A program made the translations under genes and the position numbers. Below, in pieces: positions 34,195 to 44,279 of a stretch of 64,000 bases of DNA; within the stretch, counting starts at the first letter, position 1, and every line of letters begins with the position of its first letter. Origin of the DNA: Allomyces macrogynus ATCC 38327 (lineage: Eukaryota; Blastocladiomycota; Blastocladiomycetes; Blastocladiales; Blastocladiaceae); contig GG745353.1 of NCBI GenBank assembly GCA_000151295.1, positions 477,896 through 541,895 of the forward strand. The letters run 5' to 3'. Below the pieces are notes generated by a model that ran no database searches, was not told the origin of the DNA, and saw only the letters and a list, made by a program, of their open reading frames with translations.

Positions 34195-36279
34195 ATGTTC
34201 TGGCGCTTTGGCAACCCTTCGACGCTCGACGCGCTCTTGGACCGCGATGCGTCGCTTGTCGAGGTGCTCGACGACCCGGACGTGCTGCAGGAGGTTCGCG
34301 CCAAGAACGTCAAGTTGATTGACTTGTAGGGCATCTTGCTCATCTTCTCCACCCTCGCTCGTGGTGAGATGGGTCCTGACTCTCGTTTTCTCGTTGCTTG
34401 CAGCCTGTGCCGCCACGAGAACGCTGAGCAGCTGCTGCGCTACGTGACGCAACACCACGAGCACCTGGCCGACGCGACGCGACCGGCTGCAGCGGCACCC
34501 AATCCCGCCAATGAAATTGCTCCCGCCATTGACCCGCCCGCACCAGCGACTGGCTCCGCCTCCAATTCGTCGACGCAGTTGTCTGAGGACGTGAGCGGGA
34601 CGGCCGCATTCATGGCCATGATGCCCTACTCGTCGTCGACGGGAAGCGACGGGAGCAACGAAGACGACGAGATCACGCCAACGAATACGAGCGCGACGGC
34701 AGACGCGACGGTCGATGGGAACGGGGCCGTGTCGCCCGAAGTTTCGGCGCAGATGCTCGTCAAGTAAGTTAGCTCACTCGTCTTGGTCCCGCGGAAATGG
34801 CTCCTCCATTCTGACGCGACTTGAACGCTCCGAGGTTCCCCGTGATTGTCGCCGAAATCTTTGCCAGCGACGCCGTCGAGCTCATCCAGGTCGTCCTCGC
34901 GTCGCAAGAGCTGCGCAAGGGACCTGCTCTCGGTCATCGACCGCGCGGCCGCCGACGACGTGCAGCGCGACTGCACGCAAATCGGACTGTGGACGCAGAT
35001 CTTATCGCAGTTCCTTCTGCGGCAAACGCTCGCGACGCTGCAGTGGCTCAACACGGAACCCAACCTGATCGAGCGGCTGTTGCCGCTCGCCATGCGGCAC
35101 GCGTGCGTGCTCGACCTGGCTGTGCGCATGATTGGGCTGCAAGATTGTCCCGAAGGCCGGCAATTTGGTGTCGCAGCGTGGTTGCAGAAACAGGGACTTG
35201 TCACGCACCTCGTGGGCTACCTCGACCCGACGCGCGTCTCGGATCGGGGCGAAACGGCCTACTTGGCCGCGACCGCGCTCGTCGACTTGATTCAGGTCGT
35301 CCAGGGGAGTACCGGCATCGCGCGCATGAACGCGCACCCGCTGATTGCTGACCTGCGCAGTCCCGCCACGGCGGCACGGCTTGTCGGGTACCTGGTCGCG
35401 GCCAAAGGGCACCCGGCGGGGTCCCATGTGGTCCCGCACATTGCGCAGGTCCTGATCGAGCAGTTGCGCCGTAACGCCGTCGAACTCGCGCCGCTCTCGA
35501 TTCCGCCGAGTCCGTTGACGAGCACGCTCGGCACGTCGTCGCACGGCGGCGATCCAGACCAGGGGCCGCGCGGCGCCGCGCACCGGAACGTGCCCATGGA
35601 CCTGAGCGCGATGGTGCGCGAGTTGTGTGCGAGTCTGCCGGCGATCCAGCGGATGCTCGTGATCGAAGAGCCGGGAAGTGGGGACGCACCGTTGGGAACT
35701 GGTGCGCGGCTCGGACTCGCGCGGCTCCGGATCTGCGAGCTGCTCTCGGAGATGCTGCGGTGCGCACTGTCGGAGCCGTTCATGGACGTCGACGATCTCG
35801 GGCCGCTGCAGGACATGAGCAAGGACATGCGGTCGGCGCTCGACTCTGCAACGACCAGTATGGCTGCCCCCGCAATCGACGCGTCGGTTACCGGCGAACC
35901 GCTGCGCGACCTCCTGCGGCAAACGTTCCTCGACACGCGCATTCTCGTCACGTGCATGGACCTGTTTTTCGCGCACCCCTGGAACAACCTCGTGCACGGG
36001 ATCGTCTACGACCTGGTCCTGCAAGTCGCGGGCGGGCCATGGACGACGTGCCGGTCGGCGTTCGTGCACCTCGCCCGTGACGGCGCACTCCTGTCACGGC
36101 TCGTCGGCGCGCACAACGCGTCGGTCGCCGCCCAGCAGCAGCCCAAGGGCGGGCGGCTCGGGTACATGGGCCACGTGACGCTTCTCACGGAGATCGTGGG
36201 GATGACACTCGACCGCGACCCATCGTTGCGCGACGAGTTGGCCGATATCCTGGTCGACCTGCATGAGAGAATACGTTGA
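34195..36279 (+). CDS. SAPS-domain protein (Sit4/PP6 phosphatase-associated), 3' end lost in gap
   Basis: Exons 34195-34325, 34404-34763 and 34835 onward. The start MFWRFG, followed by STLDALLDRD, DVLQE and KLIDFLCRHENAEQLLRYVT after splicing, is the classic SAPS N-terminus. Downstream are FPVIVAEIFASDAVELI, WLNTEPNLIERLL, GVAAWLQKQGLV and GYMGHVTLLTEIV, as in Sap185/Sap190 and PP6R proteins. These are helical-repeat scaffolds for Sit4/PP6 phosphatases in cell-cycle and nutrient signalling. Two extra bases are likely. One is in the GGG at 34919-34921; removing it joins ELRK to DLLSVIDR. The other is in the AA at 36270-36271; removing it turns the TGA at 36277 into HERYVEM and carries the frame into the N gap. 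The real protein is therefore longer than what is seen. Confidence 0.88.
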
Positions 36280-36283
36280 AATG

Positions 36284-36383
36284 NNNNNNNNNNNNNNNNN
36301 NNNNNNNNNNNNNNNNNNNNNNNNNNNNNNNNNNNNNNNNNNNNNNNNNNNNNNNNNNNNNNNNNNNNNNNNNNNNNNNNNNN
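36284..36383. other. Assembly gap of 100 N
   Basis: A run of exactly 100 N, a conventional length for a gap of unknown size. It cuts the 3' end of the SAPS gene. Confidence 0.98.
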
Positions 36384-37206
36384 AAGTCTCACTCAGTCGC
36401 AGCGGCCGGTACAGGAAGCGACCACCTGATCCCCTGATCCTAATGGAGACATACGCGCCCCCCCCCCCCCCCCCCGTAAGCCTCCATTTTTTTTATTTGG
36501 AAAAGTGTGTCATTTCCTAACTAGACCAAATTCTGTTCCTCCGCCTCCCCGTAATTGCACTCCCTGTCCACCGCTCCGACAACCTCGTTCCAGGGTATTT
36601 TCTTTTACACATTGTCGACTGACAAGTATTTTTTTCATGCACTTGAGGTCCTCTGGCAATATTGGTCCTTGGGGGGAGTTTTACCGCTGGGGAACGGGGG
36701 GGGGGGGGGGAGTCGAGGGACTAGTTGACCGAGTGGGGGAACTGCGGGGACGGCCCAGCGAAGCGGCCGCAGTGTGCCGCAACGGAGACAGGGAATGAGA
36801 CGCGTTCTTGTATTTTGGCAGGACCTGTCCGTTGGCCAGCTATGCCGCCGATCATCAAACGCTTCAGCGGCAGAGTCGAAACGTGTCCTGCAATCGCACA
36901 TCACGACCTCGCTCGTTTCCCTGGTTGCGGTCTCTGTGAAGCGGATCTACCCGAACCGCTGCAGCATTCGAAGAGCTTGCCCTGTCACTGCTGCGACGCA
37001 CCTCGACGAACAGTGCAGACGGACGAGGCGACGCCACGAGCACAACGGTTGCCCAGACGGAAACGACACCCGAACAAACCTCGACGCGTGCATTGATCAT
37101 AAAACAGCGCGACCGCCCGTCTCATTTCTGCTCTCTTCCGCCCACGCGCAACTCTTTGCAGACGCAAATATCAAACCTCGCTTCCAGCTTCACCAAGCCA
37201 ACAATT
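36384..37206. other. Post-gap intergenic region with C and G homopolymers
   Basis: Contains a C run near 36455-36475 and a G run near 36697-36713, each longer than ten bases. The rest of the SAPS gene is not seen here, so it lies in the gap or the flank is misplaced. The last ~70 nt before 37207 look like the 5' UTR of the next gene. No RNA gene seen. Confidence 0.5.
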
Positions 37207-38115
37207 ATGACCACAGCGAAGCGACCGATTTTGTTCACGACCGACTTTGACGGGACCATTTCGACCCAGGACACGGGAAATGTGTTGATTGATATCGCGA
37301 TGGGGTTGGGGCGACGCGATGAACTTGACCGAGCGGTACGTCTTGTGCTTTTCCAGTCACCGGGAATGGATGGCTGGTGATCCATGCTCACGGAAACATA
37401 ACCGTTGATAGATCATGGCGGGCGAGCGTACATTCCGCGACGTTGTCGCCGAAATGTGGGCGGCCGTCAAAATGACCAAAGAGGAGGCAGCAGCAGCACT
37501 GAGCAGTAATTTGTGTTGTCCGAGCCCTTTAGCTGGTCATTTCGGGCAACTCACCAGAGCCATCTCTAGACGTTCGTCTCGATCCGCACTTTGCCGACGT
37601 CATGGACTGGTGCCAGGCTCACGGTGCCCCCATTGTGGTTCTATCGGGTGGACTCGACTTTCTCGTCCATGACATGCTCGCCCAGTACCTCGGCGACCGC
37701 GTGAGGGAGCTGCACATTGTGACGAATCACGGTCATATCGATCCGGTCACGCACCAATGGTCGGTCGAGTACCACGACGACACGTGTGTTCCGCTCTCTG
37801 CGCTTCCATGAGGTTGTGGACCCTCCTGACCGCACTTGTCACCGCCCCATCCACAGTGACCTTGGCCACGACAAGGCCGCGTCGATCCGCGCGCTGCTCA
37901 CGCTGCACGACAGCTCGACCACCCGCCCGCTCGTGGTCTTTGCTGGCGATGGGATCAGCGACTTGTCGTGCGCGGGCGAGTGCGACGTGCTGTTCACCAA
38001 GCGCGGCGAGATTCTCGAAAAGCACTGCGTCGAGCACGGCATCCCGCACACGGCATTTGAATCGTTTGCTGAGATTTTGGCAGCGTTGCAGGCTCTACAT
38101 GAGGCCGAAGCGTAG
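37207..38115 (+). CDS. HAD-superfamily phosphatase (PSPase-like), tandem copy A
   Basis: Exons 37207-37335, 37412-37505, 37570-37783 and 37857-38115 give 231 residues. HAD motifs: motif I LFTTDFDGTIS (nucleophile and acid/base Asp), motif II VVLSGGLDFLV (Ser), motif III Lys in GHDKAAS, and motif IV VFAGDGISDLS. The small helical cap between motifs I and II places it with phosphoserine-phosphatase-like/MtnX-type enzymes, such as yeast YNL010W-type small-molecule phosphatases. It is a soluble enzyme, and the substrate cannot be told from sequence. Introns have phases 0, 1 and 2 and match copy B exactly in position. Confidence 0.88.
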
Positions 38116-38583
38116 AGTATTTACCAGAATGTAAGCAGGATTGCGTGCTTGATGCTCGCCCGGTGCTTTTTTACGAGCATTATGGCCAGTTGGACGCGTA
38201 TATCGCTGCTCTCAACTTGTAATCCTCACATAACGCTGTCAAGTACGCGTCGGTCATGGTTCCATCACTCTCACATCAGCACGGCCCAGCCAGCGCGCCT
38301 TGCGGACCACGTTTCCATCTGTTTGCGGGGTTGGCGGCTCTAGCCGAACCTCGCACTGACAACGGCCGTGCAACCAACATCCCACACTGCACGTCCTCGA
38401 CGACTTGCTTGCTGCTCCTCCATCGCGCCAATACTTCAAGGACAACCTGCAAACCATTGCCGGCACCCGCATCATCAATACCACGGTCTCTTGTCGACCA
38501 TACATTGCAAGACCAAGAGTGAAATATCGTCGCGACTGTGCTTGCGATACCATCACATCCAGCGCCAAGAAAATCCATTGAAT
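38116..38583. other. Intergenic region between HAD paralogues
   Basis: 468 nt, probably the terminator of copy A and promoter of copy B. It does not obviously repeat the region upstream of copy A, although both 5' UTRs end in a similar short AT-rich stretch before ATGACC. Confidence 0.4.
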
Positions 38584-39494
38584 ATGACCACCAAGCGACC
38601 TATTCTGTTCACGACCGATTTCGACGGGACTATTTCGACCCAGGACACGGGCACGTTCCTGATTGACCGGTTCATGGGTGTGGAACGGCGGAGGGAGCTG
38701 GATCGAGCGGTAGAGTGTCCACGTTTGCACCCCTGCCACTAGCGAGGCCCAGTGCCGCGCATACTTGCCGCGCTGATATTTTCCTCTCCCTAGATCATGT
38801 CTGGCGAGCGCACGTTCCGAGACGCCATCACCGAAATGTGGTCGACCGTGAAAATGACCAAGGAGGAGGCAGTTGCGGCGCTCGAAGGTGCGTTCCCCAG
38901 CATCACTCCTCGCCTGTTCGTTCGGTCCGTCATCTCACGTAACGTCCCCGCGACGCAGTAATCGGTATCGACCCGCATTTTGCCGAAGTCATGACCTGGT
39001 GTGCGGCGCACAGCGCGCCCGTCGTGGTCCTGTCCAGCGGGCTCGACTTCCTCGTGCGCGGGATGCTCGCCAAGTACCTCGGCGACCGCGTGCTCGACCT
39101 GCACATTGTGACCAACTACGGCCACATTGATCCGACGACGCACCAGTGGTCGATCGAGTACCATGACGACACGTACGTTCTTCTGCCCGAGCTCTTTCTT
39201 TCGCGCATGCGCCACTAACGTTTGCAATTGATGCACAGGAACCACGGCCACGACAAGGCCGCGTCGATCCGCGCCCTGCTCGCTCTGCACGACGACACGG
39301 CCCCACGCCCGCTCGTCGTCTTTGCGGGCGACGGCGTGAGCGACATCTCGTGCGCGCGCGAGTGCGACGTGCTGTTTGCCAAGCGTGGCAAGGACCTCGA
39401 AGCGTACTGCCAGAAGAACGCGATTCCGCACACGGCGTTTGATTCTTTTGCCGAAATCCTCGCTGCGTTGCAGGCGCTTCACGTTGCTGAGTAG
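38584..39494 (+). CDS. HAD-superfamily phosphatase (PSPase-like), tandem copy B
   Basis: Exons 38584-38709, 38794-38887, 38959-39172 and 39239-39494 give 229 residues. It is closely similar to copy A throughout (motif I LFTTDFDGTIS, motif II VVLSSGLDFLV, motif III Lys in GHDKAAS, motif IV VFAGDGVSDIS). The second and third exons are the same lengths as in copy A (94 and 214 nt), and intron phases are identical while intron sequences differ. It is therefore a tandem duplicate that has been under constraint for some time. In motif II the GG of copy A is SG. Main differences lie at the end of exon 1 (TFLIDRFMGVERRR) and in the cap, where substrate choice is usually set. Confidence 0.88.
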
Positions 39495-39671
39495 AGTAAA
39501 TATGTCACAAAGCCGAGGAGGTAGAGCACGAATAAATACACTGCATTCATTGGGACAGTGCGCAAGGTGATATGAGGCCGTGACGAGACCTTGCAGCGAG
39601 CAAACGTGGACCCCCGCAAAGAGGGCCAATGAAAGAAGGTACAAATGGGTACACAAAACCTCACCGCAGAA

Positions 39672-42235
39672 TCAACTCGACCCGGACACGGAGCACTGGC
39701 CGAACGCCGGGATACAGTCGATATACTTGCACCACGAGCACGTCGAGTTGCCGTCGCCCTTGTAGAACGCCGACGTCATGACCGCAAACAGGACCCCGGC
39801 AACGATGAGCCCTGCTGCGCGCACGGCTAAGTTGAGCGGGGAGAATCCAAACAGCCGCCACCCGCTACTGGACCGCGGGTTGGTCCCGCTGCCGTCGCCC
39901 GCACCGGCACTGCCGGGCAACAGTGTCGGCTTGGCCTTGCGTCCGGCGCTCGAGCAGCACGACAGGTTGATGTTGGGCATGACGACGACGCCGAGCAGCA
40001 ACCCAATCAAGAACCCGCCGATATGCGAGAAGTTATCGACTTGCGGGAACAGCCCAATAAAGAACGTGATAATGATCACGAACAGCAGCCGCATGAGTCC
40101 CGCAGTCGGTCGGTGCAACAACTTCCACGTCTGGATGTGATCAATCAGGACGAGCGCGACCATGCCGAAAATCGCGCCCGAGCACCCGACCGACGGCGAA
40201 AACTCGGGCGAGAAGGCGCCACCAAACAGGAACCCGAAAATCCCGCTGAGGATGTAGACGGGCGCGATGCGCCACCAGCCCCAGTCCATTTCGAGCGACT
40301 TGACGAGCGACAGCTGCACCGACAAGTTCATGAGCAAGTGCACGAAACCAGCGTGCAGGAACATGGGCAGGATGAACCGGAACCCTTGGTTGGCCGTGAC
40401 TTGGTTCGCGGGCGTCGACGACGAGACAAACTGGCCGCACAGGTCGAGAAAGCCGCACTGGTGAATCCCGCCGCTCGCGAGCGGTGCCGCGGGCCATGTG
40501 CACCCAATCGACGAGTTCCCACGCGACGGGACTGACAGGAGCGTCGAGTCGCGCATGCACGGCGCGAACCGCGCGCCAACACGAATCAGCGTCTCGGACG
40601 CCGGTCCAATCATGTAGTTGAACTGCGGCGACGTCTGGATCAGTGACCCGTAGAAATTCTTGTTCACGACGAGCGAGACGACCAGTCCCGCAATTTGCAG
40701 TGCCGAGATGATCCAGACAAACCAGGGGCGGTACACTTTCGCCGCCTGCGCCTTGGCCACGAGCCGTTCCGTCGATGTCATCCCGTCAGCGCCCGCGGCG
40801 AGTGCGGGAGCGTACCGGTAGTCCTGGCCCGCGAGCGAGTCGACGAGTTCCGTGTCCGTCAGCATTTCCTGCATCTGCGACGCGCGCCGGGATGCGGTCT
40901 CGTCCAGCGGCGCGGCTGAGGATCCAGCGATCCGCATGCTTCCGGCATTCGTGGGTGCGCGCGACAGACCCGCGATCGAGTCGGCGCGTGCTGATGCGGC
41001 GTCGCCGCCACCGCCGCCATAGACCGATCCGGGCGGCGCGTTGCTCGGGTGGCCGCTGTACTGGCTCGTCGACGGCATGCGGTACACGGCCGCGGTGCTG
41101 GCTGCTGCCGCAATGCTGCCGGGCTCCTGCGACGGTGGAGACGCGGCGATTGACGCGGGCGTAGGGGCGGCGAGCGTCGACGGGACCGGTTCCGGGCTGC
41201 TGGTGAGGGCAAGACCAGTTGGCGCGCCTGGCGGCATGGTCGGAGCACCAGCCGGTGCGACAGGGTAGCCGTACGGGTTGCTCATTGGTGCAGGCGCAGG
41301 AGCGGGCGAATAGTACTGCTGTTGTGGCTCCTGCTGCTGCGGAGGCAGCGGCTGCAGTTTCGATTGCGGTTGCGGTTGCGGCATGGCCGGTGGCTGCTGT
41401 TGCGGTTGTTGCGGTTGCGGCAAAGCAGCGGGAGCGGGTGCAGCTTCATAGTACGGCTGCTGCTGCACAGTGCCGGGAACAGGCGCGGGCATCGTGCCGA
41501 GTCCTGGCGGGAGTGTCCCTGGGAGCGTGCCGAGTCCACCTGGAGGCAGCGTTCCCGGAAGCGTGCCGAGCGCGGCGGGCATCGTGCCGTGCAAAGTCGG
41601 CGTTGAGGTCGCCATGACGGGTGCGGCGGGGAACACGTCGGCAGTCGGATTGAGGGGAAGATGCGTAACGGGGCAAATGGCGCCTTGCGTCGCAAACCAG
41701 TGCGCGAGATTGGCGCGCTCGAAAACGTAGCCGGTGCGCGTCACGACGGGGTCGGTGCACGGCGCGCCCGAGACTGGTAGGGGTTGGGCAGAGTGATCAG
41801 TTGTGATGTGGAGAAGCGGAGCGAAGGCGCGAAGAAGAGTACGGACGCGAGCAGTTATAGCCAGAGGACATGATTCCGGCCGGCGCAGCTACGGGCAAGG
41901 AGCGGGCAACGACACAACTGATCGGAAAATCGTCGGCCAGGCAGCTTGGTGTAAGAGTTGAGTTGTGGTTCCTTGGCAGCGAGCGGCGCCGTGCACTGGG
42001 TTCGTGGTGCCAAGACTTGCGTGCGGGGTGGAGGTTCTCGGTCTGGCGGTGGCGCGGCCCGAGCGGCACTTGACTGCAGCTTCACGGGTGCGAGAGCGAG
42101 GAGCGCAAAGTCGTCGAGCGCGCGGGTGCAGTGCAGGCACGACTGCGGGCCGTCGGTCGTGCTGGTCGGCGAAGCGTCGTTGTCGTCGTCGTCGCGGTGG
42201 ACGGACGTGGTCGAGGCCGTCCGACCGATAGGCAC
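39672..42235 (-). CDS. Rhomboid intramembrane serine protease with N-terminal U-box-like domain
   Basis: Modelled as exons 42235-42070 and 41773-39672 (755 residues, phases agree; 296-nt intron). Exon 1 is acidic with a CLHC pair. Right after the junction is a U-box-like segment: ISGAPCTDPVV, TGYVFERANLAHWF, ICPVTHLPL. A Pro/Gln/Ala-rich linker of about 250 residues follows. The C-terminal part is a rhomboid domain: one helix (WFVWIISALQIAGLVV), a luminal loop, HAGFVHLLMN (oxyanion-region His and Asn), WRIAPVYI, catalytic Ser in VGCSGAIFG (near 40175), catalytic His in FSHIGGFLIG (near 40018), and a seventh helix after a basic/Gly linker. It should cleave TM segments in the Golgi or endosomes. 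The rhomboid part is certain. The exon 1 join and the U-box call are less so. Confidence 0.82.
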
Positions 42236-42663
42236 ACGTGTTCAAAGCGGGGAGCGCGATCAGCCAGGCAGTTGCTCCACACCTGTCTCGCTTCACCGTA
42301 CACGTCACAGATCTCGGCTGCATGTCAATGTTTCACGTGTACGTGTTTCACCGCAGCCCTCCACCAGGCACCTGCCTCGCGTCGTGGCGCTGCAGCATGC
42401 GCACGTGCGTGGCGCCGATCACGCGCGTCGTGGCGCCCAGGCAGCCTGCCCAAAGCGGGAGGCCCCACCGGCGTCTTGCTTGCTGCATCACTTTTTCACG
42501 CGCGTCTTTTCGTCGTTCATTGCCCCTTTGCACGACCTGGACGGCCCGGGCCACAACGATCCGTGCTCGACGACGGACCCGACACGATCCTGCTCGTTCG
42601 TGTCCTGCCGCCTCCACACCTACCTGCTGCTCCGCGACGGCGAAGGCGCTCAAGAACCCGACC

Positions 42664-43554
42664 ATGTACCGCGCCCTCGCCTTTCTCGCGTCCCGCGGCT
42701 CCTCCACGACCGACGCTCCCTCTGCAAGCACCCGCGACCCATCCACCAGTGCCACCATGTCCGACAACGACGCGCCCACCGTGACCGAAGAGACGCGCGG
42801 CCGCACGACGACCCCCGGATCGATGCGTTCGCGGTCCAAGAGCCCGTCGGCTGTGGTGCTCGGCACGCTCGTCTCGCTCGTGCAGCGCACTGTCACGGCC
42901 CTGGTCCCAACCGCCGTCGCCGACTCGGTCGAGGCCCCCGTCCTGCGCTTGCGCGACGACATCATGACCACGCTCTCCAACTTGCAAGACGCGGCCGCGG
43001 CGATTGCGCGCGGCGATCTGCTGGGTGCTGCGTCGGCCAAGGAGCTCGCCGCCAAGACGCAGCACGAGCTGGCACTCGAGCGCGCGCTCAAGGAACAGCA
43101 ATGGGAGCTCGACCGCACGCGCCGTGAACTCGGCGACGTGCGCGACTCGCTCTACTCGGAACTGGCCCGCAACCATGCGCTCGCTGAACTCTACCAGTCG
43201 TCGCACGCGCGCCGGCAGCGCGCGATCGAGGAACTCGCCATGGTCAAGGTCGCGCTCGACCGCGCCTTGGACGAGCGCAACGCGATTTTGGCGGAAGCGC
43301 GCGAAAAGGGGATTCTCCTGGACTCGGTGATCCCGCCGGTGCCACCGTTGCCGGAGACGCTTGCGAACCGCGGACGGTCCACGTCGCGTGGGCGGTCGGC
43401 GTCACGCACGTCCCGGTCGCGTAGTCGCGACCCGTCGGTCGCGCGGTCGGTGCATTTCGAGGACGATCTCGAAAAGGGGGTCACCGCAGTCGAGCCCAAC
43501 GACGTGATGCCGCTGCCGGTCGCGCCCGAGCCCATCGCCGCGGCCGAGGAGTAA
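42664..43554 (+). CDS. Coiled-coil protein of unknown function with RS-rich tail
   Basis: Single exon of 296 codons from the ATG at 42664. A second in-frame ATG at 42757 has a strong GCCACCATG context and could be the true start. The central ~130 residues form a clear coiled coil (LAAKTQHELALERALKEQQ, WELDRTRRELGDVRDSLY, RRQRAIEELAMVKVALDRAL). Then come a Pro-rich spacer and an Arg/Ser-rich segment (GRSTSRGRSASRTSRSRSR). The tail is acidic. No TM segment or family motif was recognised. It is divergent from the rhomboid gene, with only about 430 nt between starts. Confidence 0.6.
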   Translation: MYRALAFLASRGSSTTDAPSASTRDPSTSATMSDNDAPTVTEETRGRTTTPGSMRSRSKSPSAVVLGTLVSLVQRTVTALVPTAVADSVEAPVLRLRDDIMTTLSNLQDAAAAIARGDLLGAASAKELAAKTQHELALERALKEQQWELDRTRRELGDVRDSLYSELARNHALAELYQSSHARRQRAIEELAMVKVALDRALDERNAILAEAREKGILLDSVIPPVPPLPETLANRGRSTSRGRSASRTSRSRSRDPSVARSVHFEDDLEKGVTAVEPNDVMPLPVAPEPIAAAEE

Positions 43555-44279
43555 GCTGTTCGTGCGCCCGACGCGTAAGCGCGCGCGTCCTCGTCTATCG
43601 TGCACGGGCATTGTGTTTGCGCTAGCCACAAGCTTTTGGCCCACGAAACTCACCAACGCAACCTGGTCCCGTCGGACAGCTTGCATGCGGCGTGTTGTTC
43701 GGTGGCGGTGTGCGCGGCTGGCCCCGCTCCCGCCTCTTTTTGGTTTTGTTCACATTCGTTTTGTCGCGGCCCATTTTTGCTTCTTGGTCGTGTTCTCGGT
43801 CGGTGCCATCTTGGCATCGCAGTGTATTTTCGTTGTTGCCCCGTCGGCCGCGCCATGCATGCTGGTCGCATTTTGGATCCTCCCGAAGCGGGTTTTGCCA
43901 TCATCTGTGCAGTTTTGACTTTTTTTCTCTTGCGCGTCGCAGGTTTGCTTTTGTGAAATGAAGAATGAATTGTAGATGTTGGAAATTGGAGCGCGCTGGT
44001 GACTACCGGCAGGACGGAACACCTGCTTTGGACAAGCAAGAAACGCAGGTTAAAATGTTCGGTAACGGCACACATGACCGCGCCTGACGCTCGCGCACCC
44101 TTCGCTCCGGCCCGTCGCGCGTAAGCCCAGTCGTGTTGTGGCGCGCGCCGTGTCGCTGGTTATTGCCGTCGTCGTCGCGTCTATATCGTTGCTGTCGTAC
44201 ACCAGCCGAGCTGCAAGTTGCTGCAACTTGAACGTTGCAGATTCGCGTCCCAACCAACTCGACCAAGCCGACCGCCACC
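43555..44279. other. Intergenic region
   Basis: 725 nt, T-rich over about 43730-43980 (probable 3' UTR of the coiled-coil gene), then the promoter and 5' UTR of OLA1. No gene or RNA seen. Confidence 0.45.

Noticed and set aside
34821..35351. Separate small gene at the SAPS exon 3 start
   Set aside because: Its first residues belong to SAPS. The frame diverges only because of the likely extra G at 34919-34921.
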